The position numbers and the translations under genes were made by a program. This document shows positions 1 to 5,532 of a stretch of 9,028 nt of DNA, in pieces. A model generated the notes under the pieces. It did no database searches, was not told where the DNA came from, and worked only from the letters and a program-made list of their open reading frames with translations. Source of the stretch: Geobacter sp. UBA5735 (GTDB lineage: Bacteria > Desulfobacterota > Desulfuromonadia > Geobacterales > Geobacteraceae); NCBI GenBank assembly GCA_002419385.1, contig DIFZ01000067.1, forward strand, positions 1-9,028, written 5' to 3'. The first letter of the stretch is position 1. Each line of letters begins with the position of its first letter.

Positions 1-11
1 TGTTTGTGGCG

Positions 12-1145
12 TCACGGAGTCAGGTTGAACAGCCTGACGGACAATCCCACCATGATGATTGCGAACACGACCAGCAGGGCCGCTTCCCCTGCCATGACCT
101 CCAGCCCAACGTCTTTCAGGTAGATGCCACGCAGGATGGCAACGAAATAGCGGGCAGTGACGATGTGCGTGATGACCCGTATGGGACCGGGCATGGTGTC
201 GATGGGAAAGATGAAGCCTGAAAGGAGGAAGGCCGGGAGCATGGTGACCACCAGAGCCACCTGGCTGGCGACGAACTGGTTTCTGGTGATGATGCTGATC
301 AGCATGCCCAGGGAAAGGGCCCCGACCAGGAAGACCACGGAAAGTCCGAACAGGAGCGTCAGGCTGCCCCGCAGGGGGATATCGAAGATGAATTCCCCCA
401 CCAGCACTGACAGGATCAGGTCGAGGATGCCGATGGTGAAATAGGGGATGAGTTTGCCCAGGATCAGCTCAGTGCCCGTCAGCGGGGTGGAAATGAGCTG
501 CTCCATGGTTCCGGTTTCCCATTCGCGGGCAATGGTCAGCGAGGTGAGCAGGGCGGCGATGATCATCATGATGACCGCTATTAGGCCCGGGAAAATATAG
601 TTTTTCGACACCATGTCGGTATTGAACCAGACCCGGGGCCGCATGTCCAGGCGGGAGAGCCGGGGTTCTGTGCCGGAAAAGCGGCGCATCTGCTTCAGGA
701 CAATCTCCCGGGAGTAGCCTGCTACCACGCTTTCGGCATATCCCTGGGCGAAGGTGGCCGTGTTGGGGGCGCTGCCGTCGAGGATAACCTGAACGGATGT
801 TTTGCGGCCCGCGTTCACGTCCCTGCTGAATTCCGCCGGTATGACGAGTGCGATCAACGCTTCCCTGGTGTCGATGGACCTTTCGACGGCACGGTAGTTG
901 TCCGTGTGAGCGTTGAGGGAAAAATAGCGTGACCCGTCGAAGCGGCTCACCAGTTCGCGGCTTGCAGGGGAGCCGCTCTGGTCCCAGACGATCAGGGGGA
1001 CCCGGTCCACGTCAAGGGTCAGGGCGTAGCCGAAGAGGAACAGGAGCAGCATGGGGATGACGATGCCCATGCCCATGCTGCGGGGATCACGGATGATGTG
1101 GATGAATTCTTTTCTGGCAATTGCCGCTACGCGTCCAGGATTCAT
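12..1145 (-). CDS. ABC-2 type efflux permease (YbhS/YbhR-like)
   Basis: Inner-membrane subunit of an ABC exporter, expected to work with the two ATPases and the HlyD adaptor encoded upstream. From the ATG at 1143-1145 it is 377 residues, the usual size for this family. It starts with a short cytoplasmic helix containing ARKEF and RDPRS. TM1 is at about 26-44, followed by a large periplasmic domain at about 45-183. A cluster of hydrophobic segments follows at about 184-203, 235-253, 262-283, 296-313 and 353-372. The ABC-2 hallmark REWETGTMEQLISTPL lies at 207-222, just after TM2. The reading frame stays open further upstream (ATG at 1244, TTG at 1301), but the added residues are Cys/Gly/Pro-rich, family-unlike and overlap a hairpin cluster, so I chose 1145. 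No good Shine-Dalgarno precedes that ATG. Its stop lies 11 bases from the window edge, where a second permease gene could follow. The substrate cannot be told from sequence. Confidence 0.9.
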   Translation of the reverse strand: MNPGRVAAIARKEFIHIIRDPRSMGMGIVIPMLLLFLFGYALTLDVDRVPLIVWDQSGSPASRELVSRFDGSRYFSLNAHTDNYRAVERSIDTREALIALVIPAEFSRDVNAGRKTSVQVILDGSAPNTATFAQGYAESVVAGYSREIVLKQMRRFSGTEPRLSRLDMRPRVWFNTDMVSKNYIFPGLIAVIMMIIAALLTSLTIAREWETGTMEQLISTPLTGTELILGKLIPYFTIGILDLILSVLVGEFIFDIPLRGSLTLLFGLSVVFLVGALSLGMLISIITRNQFVASQVALVVTMLPAFLLSGFIFPIDTMPGPIRVITHIVTARYFVAILRGIYLKDVGLEVMAGEAALLVVFAIIMVGLSVRLFNLTP

Positions 1146-1171
1146 GGTCTGGTTACCAGGGATACCGGGGA

Positions 1172-1223
1172 CAGCCACTCGCGGCTGCCCGGCAGACGGG
1201 CACCCGCAGGGGGGCGCCCCTGC
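1172..1223 (-). promoter_or_regulatory. Intercistronic hairpin cluster between second ATPase and permease
   Basis: The 106-base gap between the second ATPase stop and the permease start holds consecutive inverted repeats. AGCC/GGCT arms lie at about 1173-1186. A perfect 6-bp stem TGCCCG/CGGGCA occupies 1186-1191 and 1197-1202 around a 5-base loop. A perfect 7-bp stem GCAGGGG/CCCCTGC occupies 1206-1212 and 1217-1223 around a 4-base loop. There is no T-run on either side, so it does not look like an intrinsic terminator. It could protect mRNA ends, tune permease expression relative to the ATPases, or be a REP-like remnant. The hairpins are read directly from sequence; the role is inferred. Confidence 0.5.
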
Positions 1224-1251
1224 ATCGCACGTTCCCTGTTGCATCCTTTCT

Positions 1252-2238
1252 TCAACCAGTAAATTCCTGCTGCCGCTGCTCCATCCGGTCGCGCTCGTCA
1301 ATGAGGGAAACGAAGACGTCTTCCAGTGTCGGCAGAATCATATCCATGCTGCGTAGGGAAATGTTCAGCCGCGCCAGAGCATCTTCAATCGCCGGCATGG
1401 TTGCGCGGGCGTCTGCCGAGACAACGTGCAGTCCCGCACCGAACAGGGCCGCATGGCTCACGCCTTCTATCGCCTCAATGCCTTCCAGTGCTTCATGGGG
1501 CTGTTCGCACAGGACCTCGACGACTTCTTCCCTCATGAAGAGGGTCTTCAGCTCATCGGGCGCGCCGATGGCAATCAGTTCGCCCCGGTAGATGAGGCCG
1601 AGCCGGTCGCAATATTCAGCCTCGTCCATGTAGTGGGTGGTAACGAACACGGTTGTGCCTTCTTCAGCCAAGCTATAGATGAGGTTCCAGAAATTTCTCC
1701 GGCTGATGGGGTCGACGCCTGATGTGGGTTCATCGAGGAAGATGAACGGCGGTTCGTGGAGCAGGGCGCAGCCCAGTGCGAGCCGCTGCTTCCAGCCGGC
1801 GGACAGGACGGCGGTGTGTGATGCGCGGTGCGCCTGGAGCCCGGCCATGGCAATGACCCATTCCTTGCGCTCGCGTTTCCTGTCCGGCGCAATCTTGTAG
1901 ATTCCACTGTAGAAGTCGATGTTTTCTTCCACGGTCAGGTCTTCGTAGAGGGAGAATTTCTGGCTCATGTAGCCGATGACGGCTTTGATCTGCTCCGGGT
2001 GTCGGATTATGTCGAACCCCGCGACCGTGCCGGTACCGCCGGTCGGGGCGAGAATGCCGCACAGCATGCGGATGGTAGTTGACTTGCCGGCTCCATTGGG
2101 GCCCAGGAAACCGAAGATTTCGCCTCTCTTCACATCGAGGCTCACGCGATCCACGGCCGTGAAGTCGCCGAAACGGCGGGAAATGTCCCGGAGGGTTACT
2201 GCAAAGTCGTTCGTTCCCATGCCCTGGATGGTATTCAT
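1252..2238 (-). CDS. ABC exporter ATP-binding subunit, second of pair (YbhF C-terminal-half type)
   Basis: Cytoplasmic ATPase of 328 residues that should pair with the neighbouring ATPase to drive the efflux permease. Walker A is GPNGAGKS at 46-53, the Q-loop glutamine is Q93, Walker B is FIFLDE at 165-170, the D-loop is GVDP at 174-177, and the switch histidine is H202 within THYMDEA. The signature is LSAGWKQ (145-151) instead of the canonical LSGGQ/LSGGM. E. coli YbhF has a similarly altered signature in its second half, as I recall it. A C-terminal domain of about 100 residues follows, typical of DrrA/YbhF-like subunits. The ATG at 2238 lies 10 bases after the stop of the preceding ATPase gene, which fits translational coupling. 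The in-frame ATG at 2220 follows a CAGGG and is an alternative start. The hydrolysis-competent Walker/switch residues are all present, so this subunit probably supplies the catalytic site. Confidence 0.93.
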   Translation of the reverse strand: MNTIQGMGTNDFAVTLRDISRRFGDFTAVDRVSLDVKRGEIFGFLGPNGAGKSTTIRMLCGILAPTGGTGTVAGFDIIRHPEQIKAVIGYMSQKFSLYEDLTVEENIDFYSGIYKIAPDRKRERKEWVIAMAGLQAHRASHTAVLSAGWKQRLALGCALLHEPPFIFLDEPTSGVDPISRRNFWNLIYSLAEEGTTVFVTTHYMDEAEYCDRLGLIYRGELIAIGAPDELKTLFMREEVVEVLCEQPHEALEGIEAIEGVSHAALFGAGLHVVSADARATMPAIEDALARLNISLRSMDMILPTLEDVFVSLIDERDRMEQRQQEFTG

Positions 2239-2248
2239 GTCAATCCGA

Positions 2249-3193
2249 TTATTTCAGTTGTTTTCCTGTTTCAGTTGCACTGTCGCTCAGCACCGAAACA
2301 AATACGTCTTCCAGGCCTGGTTCGATGACCCGTTTTCCCAGGAGGGGGAGACCTTCCCGCGAGCAGACGGTTTCGATCTCGCGCCCAGCGCCTTCAGGAT
2401 CTCCGGTCACCACATGGACCTTGTCCCCGAACAGGCCCACGTCTGCGTCCGGCATCCGTTCACGGAGCAGGCGGGCTGCCCGGCGCGGCTCTCCGGTCCG
2501 GACTTCGATGATCGTGCCGCTCATCAATCCTTTCAGGGCAGCAGGGGTATCGCAGGCCAGGAGCTTTCCCTGGTGGATCAGCCCCACCCGGTTGCAGCGG
2601 TCCGCCTCATCCAGATACGCTGTGGAAACGAAGATCGTCACGCTCTCTTTCAGCAGGCGGTAGAGAATACGCCAGAAATCGCGCCGTGAGGCCGGGTCCA
2701 CACCGTTGGTCGGTTCGTCGAGGAACAGCACCTTCGGCGTGTGGACCAGCGCGCAGGCCAGGCCCAGCTTCTGTTTCATACCGCCGGAGAGGTTGCCTGC
2801 CCGCCGTTTCCGGAACGGGACCAGGTTGCTGAAGGCGAGCAGTTCGTCGACCCTTTTCTCCCGCCCCCTGCGCGGCAGGCCGAAAATGTCTGCATAGAAG
2901 TCGATGTTTTCCTGCACGGTAAGGTCAGGATAGAGGCCGAAACGCTGGCTCATGTAGCCGATCTCGCCCTTGACGGCCTCAGCATCCCGCAACGTGTGCA
3001 GCCCCATCACCCAGGAATCTCCCGATGTCGGCTCCATGATGGCGGTCAGCAGGCGCATGGTGGTTGTCTTGCCAGCGCCGTCAGAGCCCACAAGTCCGAA
3101 CAGTTCCCCCTCGGCTACGGACAGGGACAGGCCGTCGACCGCGGTCAGGTCGCCGAATTTCTTTGTGAGGTTGTCGGTTTTGATGGCTTCCAT
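2249..3193 (-). CDS. ABC exporter ATP-binding subunit, first of pair (YbhF N-terminal-half type)
   Basis: ATPase of 314 residues, partner of the next ATPase gene. Walker A is GSDGAGKT at 36-43 (SD replaces the usual PN), the Q-loop residue is Q83, the canonical signature LSGGMKQ lies at 135-141, Walker B is VLFLDE at 155-160, and the D-loop is GVDP at 164-167. The switch histidine is missing: the motif reads VSTAYLDEA, with Ala at 192. The codon is GCG and unambiguous. This subunit therefore probably binds ATP at a degenerate site while lending its intact signature to the partner. The start is fixed by an in-frame stop at 3203-3205, four codons upstream of the ATG. No Shine-Dalgarno is visible before that ATG, and a tandem repeat array begins only 13 bases upstream of it. 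In E. coli the two ATPase halves are fused as YbhF; here they are separate genes. Confidence 0.93.
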   Translation of the reverse strand: MEAIKTDNLTKKFGDLTAVDGLSLSVAEGELFGLVGSDGAGKTTTMRLLTAIMEPTSGDSWVMGLHTLRDAEAVKGEIGYMSQRFGLYPDLTVQENIDFYADIFGLPRRGREKRVDELLAFSNLVPFRKRRAGNLSGGMKQKLGLACALVHTPKVLFLDEPTNGVDPASRRDFWRILYRLLKESVTIFVSTAYLDEADRCNRVGLIHQGKLLACDTPAALKGLMSGTIIEVRTGEPRRAARLLRERMPDADVGLFGDKVHVVTGDPEGAGREIETVCSREGLPLLGKRVIEPGLEDVFVSVLSDSATETGKQLK

Positions 3194-3206
3194 GAATATA
3201 TGTTAT

Positions 3207-3318
3207 GGGCACAAGGCAAAGGGCATAAGGCAAAGGGCATAAGGCAAAGGGCACAAGGCAAAGGGCACAAGGCAAAGGGCACAAGGCAAAGGGCACAAGG
3301 CAAAGGGCACAAGGCAAA
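3207..3318. repeat. Tandem array, eight perfect-length copies of a 14-bp unit
   Basis: Eight consecutive 14-base units of GGGCACAAGGCAAA run from 3207 to 3318 without length variation. Units 2 and 3 carry T instead of C at position 6 (GGGCATAAGGCAAA); the other six are identical. The unit length is not a multiple of three, so all frames stay open and give artefactual 14-residue peptide repeats (ALCPLP.., or KAKGTRQ.. on the other strand). I treat these as non-coding. The array fills most of the gap between the hlyD stop and the first ATPase start within one operon. I recall similar 'HKAKG'-type spurious translations in other genomes, but this was not checked. Confidence 0.97.
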
Positions 3319-3349
3319 AGGAGAAAGTTGAACAATAAAAGTTGCCAAA

Positions 3350-4417
3350 CTATGTTTTTGTACACGTTTGGATGATGTAACCAGTTGCGGCATCCAGTAA
3401 ATAATGCCTTATCCCTGTGCCCTTTGCCGGTTTTATGTCTATTTCAGCGTCCGCCGGCATCCCCGGCTTCAGTTCTCCGGCCGGGTTCGGCACAGTGATC
3501 TTGATGCGATAGACCAGCTTCACGCGTTCTTTCGCTGTCTGCACGCTTTTCGGGGTGAATTCCGCTTCAGGTGAAATGAAGGAGATGCGGCCTTCATACT
3601 TCTTTCCGGGCCAGGTGTCGGTGGTGACGGTTGCCTTCTGCCCCACTTTGACCCTCCCCAGGTCGGTTTCACTGATATAGGCGCGCATCCAGACTTCGTC
3701 GAGCATGCCGACGGTCACCACCGGTGTGCCGGCTGCCACCTGCTCTCCCGGCTCGATGTTTTTCGAGAGGACCAGGCCGGCTGCGGGTGACGTCAGGGTG
3801 GCCTGGCCCAGCCTGCTCTCGGCCAGGGCGAGGACCGCTTCGGCGCTCTCGAGGTGCGCGCGGGTTTGGGCGATGGTCTCCTTCCTCGGTCCGCTCCTGA
3901 GAAGGTTCAGGCGTTCACGGGCTTCGCGCACGCTAGCCTGCGATGCTTCAAATGCAGCCCTGGCGGCATCGAAGTCCCGGGCGGATATGACTTCCTTCCG
4001 GTACAGTCGCTGTTGACGGGCGAAGTCTATGCGAAACCGGTCAGCTTCTGCCGTGTTCCTCTTGAGGGCCGCCGCTGCCTGGGCGATCTCCTCCTTGCGG
4101 TAGCCCGTCTCCAGTTCGGTCAATGCAGCCCGGGCTGCCCGGGCTTCGGCCTTGCGGTTCTCCGCTTCGTGAAGAAGGTCTTCGGGGTCGAGCCGGGCGA
4201 CCAGCTGGCCCTTTCTGACCTGCTCTCCCTCATCCACGAGACGGTCTTTGACCCGCCCCGGAATCTTGAAACTCAATTCGACGGTCGTGACCTCGATATT
4301 GCCGGAGACATCGATCGTTCCGGCGTCAACTTTGCGGATACTGTGGAGCACGAACCAGATAACAGCCGCGCTTATTGAAACGGCGAGCAGTATGAGAAGC
4401 AGCAGTCTTCTATTCAT
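3350..4417 (-). CDS. HlyD-family membrane fusion / periplasmic adaptor protein (YbhG-like)
   Basis: Adaptor protein of 355 residues that links the inner-membrane ABC exporter to an outer-membrane channel. Residues 4-24 form a hydrophobic membrane anchor. The first half of the biotinyl-lipoyl-like domain lies at about 40-80 (GNIEVTTVELSFKIPGRV and DEGEQVRKGQLVARLD). A long Ala/Arg/Glu-rich coiled-coil hairpin spans about 83-205, and the second lipoyl half is at about 206-235 (SPAAGLVLSKNIEPGEQVAAG). The beta-barrel region follows, with the conserved ELKPGMPADAEI at 315-326. The ATG at 4417 is preceded by TGGAGAACCGA, a good ribosome binding site. First gene of the minus-strand efflux operon. 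The family normally ends near residue 328. The last 25-27 residues (KPAKGTGIRHYLL...) are an extra tail encoded partly by a diverged copy of the neighbouring 14-bp repeat in inverted orientation. Confidence 0.92.
   Translation of the reverse strand: MNRRLLLLILLAVSISAAVIWFVLHSIRKVDAGTIDVSGNIEVTTVELSFKIPGRVKDRLVDEGEQVRKGQLVARLDPEDLLHEAENRKAEARAARAALTELETGYRKEEIAQAAAALKRNTAEADRFRIDFARQQRLYRKEVISARDFDAARAAFEASQASVREARERLNLLRSGPRKETIAQTRAHLESAEAVLALAESRLGQATLTSPAAGLVLSKNIEPGEQVAAGTPVVTVGMLDEVWMRAYISETDLGRVKVGQKATVTTDTWPGKKYEGRISFISPEAEFTPKSVQTAKERVKLVYRIKITVPNPAGELKPGMPADAEIDIKPAKGTGIRHYLLDAATGYIIQTCTKT
3405..3432 (-). repeat. Inverted, diverged copy of the 14-bp repeat inside the 3' end of the hlyD gene
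   Basis: On the minus strand this stretch reads GGCAAAGGGCACAGGGATAAGG, close to the neighbouring array unit and in the opposite orientation to the array. Bases 3416-3428 are a perfect 13-base reverse complement of GGCAAAGGGCACA. That sequence occurs across five unit junctions of the array at 3207-3318. The match codes for the family-unlike AKGTGIRH tail of the adaptor protein. Confidence 0.65.
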
Positions 4418-4622
4418 TCGGTTCTCCAGATGTGAGCCGTGCCTGGCAACGGATTTTGAAATTACAGTGTATCACACATAGCGCACATGAAAGTTTTGGC
4501 AAACCGTTTTCTTCCAGAACCGGGACGGATTCCCCGCACGATGATATACTTTACCGACACCGGCCGCTGACAGGGTGCCAAGGGCCGGGGTGCATTTCAC
4601 ACGAAAAATTTCGGGGGAAGCC
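4418..4622. promoter_or_regulatory. Divergent intergenic region driving the efflux operon and the lipoprotein gene
   Basis: The 205 bases between two divergently read genes must carry both promoters if each is transcribed independently. On the plus strand a TATACT at 4545-4550 is a possible -10 box for the lipoprotein gene, but the sequence 17 bases upstream (GGGACG) is a poor -35. On the minus strand TTGCCA near 4496-4501 is a possible -35, with only a weak -10 (TATGTG) 16 bases on. A short GTGT-ATC-ACAC inverted repeat at 4467-4477 could be an operator. All calls are weak. Confidence 0.25.
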
Positions 4623-5453
4623 ATGGCATTCATGTCGAGGTATCTGGTGCTTGCAGTCTGCAGCATCTTCATTCCAGGTTGTTTCCAGGTGGAAACCACG
4701 GTTCGGGTAAATCCGGACGGCAGCGGAACCATCGAAGAGCGGATGCTCATGAGCAGGATGATCATCAAGCAGTTTGACGAGATGTCGCGGGCGTTCGCCG
4801 ATCCGGACGAAAAGCCCAAGCCGTTCACGCTCCACGAAGAGGAGAAACTGCGCAAGCGGGCTGCGAATCTTGGCCAGGGAGTCGCCTATGTCAGCAGCAG
4901 TGCAATTGACGATGACTCCTACAGCGGGTATAAGGCGCTCTATTCCTTTTCCGATATCAACAAGGTCCGCCTGAGCAGCGCCGGGAAAGAAGCCATGCCG
5001 GGGGATGGGGAGCAGGAGGGCGGAACCGGTGACGGAGCGGTGGAGTTCAACTATTTTCCCGGTGCCACATCGCGCCTGGTCATCATCATGCCGCGGAACG
5101 AGAATGCCGGTAAACCCTCCGATTCCAAGAGCAATAACTCTGAAGAGCCGCCCATGACTCCTGAACAGAAAAAGGAAGTCGGCGAAATGATGAAGGGGAT
5201 GCGCTTCTCCCTGGCGGTTGAAGTCACGGGCATGATCGTGAAGACGAATGCGACGCAGTGCAAAGGCAACCGGATAACGCTTTTCGAGTTCGACCTGGAC
5301 CGCATGGGCGGAGGGTTCGAAGAGCTGCAGAAGCTTCAGGCTTCCGGTGGGGCGCAAGCGCCGACCCTGGCCGATGCGCGGAACCTGCTGAAGAATCTGC
5401 CCGGCGTATCGGTGGAACTGAACGACCAGGTCGAGGTGCTGTTCAAGAAATAG
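4623..5453 (+). CDS. Uncharacterised lipoprotein with N-terminal VNPDGSGTIEE motif
   Basis: Predicted exported lipoprotein of 276 residues. The N-terminus MAFMSRYLVLAVCSIFIPGC is a short signal peptide ending in a lipobox-like IPGC, with the lipidated cysteine at residue 20. The mature start FQVETTVRVNPDGSGTIEE resembles the opening of LppM/DUF3153-like lipoproteins. The rest of the protein is soluble and has no recognised catalytic motif. A low-complexity acidic/Ser/Asn stretch lies around residues 123-178, including a Gly/Glu run and PSDSKSNNSEEPP. The start at 4623 is chosen because GGGGAAG precedes it at good spacing; a GTG at 4575 would put 16 charged residues ahead of the signal peptide. 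It is transcribed away from the efflux operon and ends 79 bases before comM. Its function is not known to me. A 309-codon antisense frame across it is a shadow. Confidence 0.82.
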   Translation: MAFMSRYLVLAVCSIFIPGCFQVETTVRVNPDGSGTIEERMLMSRMIIKQFDEMSRAFADPDEKPKPFTLHEEEKLRKRAANLGQGVAYVSSSAIDDDSYSGYKALYSFSDINKVRLSSAGKEAMPGDGEQEGGTGDGAVEFNYFPGATSRLVIIMPRNENAGKPSDSKSNNSEEPPMTPEQKKEVGEMMKGMRFSLAVEVTGMIVKTNATQCKGNRITLFEFDLDRMGGGFEELQKLQASGGAQAPTLADARNLLKNLPGVSVELNDQVEVLFKK

Positions 5454-5473
5454 CGTCAGCCTGAAAAGCGGCC

Positions 5474-5502
5474 TTGGCAAAAATTAATATTTCCTGTACA
5501 TT
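5474..5502 (+). promoter_or_regulatory. Candidate sigma70 promoter of comM
   Basis: TTGGCA at 5474-5479 matches the -35 consensus at five of six positions. After a 17-base AT-rich spacer, TACATT at 5497-5502 matches the -10 consensus at four of six. The predicted start would be near 5509, about 24 bases before the comM ATG. No terminator-like hairpin follows the upstream lipoprotein gene, so read-through is also possible. Confidence 0.45.
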
Positions 5503-5532
5503 GGTGTTACCTAACCAGTGTGGGGATCATAT

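Noticed and set aside
1146..1301. Extended N-terminus for the permease from TTG 1301 or ATG 1244
   Set aside because: The TTG start would overlap the ATPase gene. The ATG at 1244 has AAAGG abutting it with no spacing, and the extra residues are unlike the family.
3207..3318. CRISPR array
   Set aside because: The units are directly adjacent with no spacers and are only 14 bases long.
3081..3393. Minus-strand frames giving ALCPLPCALCLVP-type repeat peptides, and plus-strand KAKGTRQ-type frames
   Set aside because: They arise from the 14-bp tandem array being open in every frame; no independent coding evidence.
4551..5480. 309-codon minus-strand open frame across the lipoprotein gene
   Set aside because: It lies entirely opposite a better-supported gene with signal peptide and ribosome binding site; the His/Arg-rich, low-motif translation is typical of GC-rich antisense shadows.
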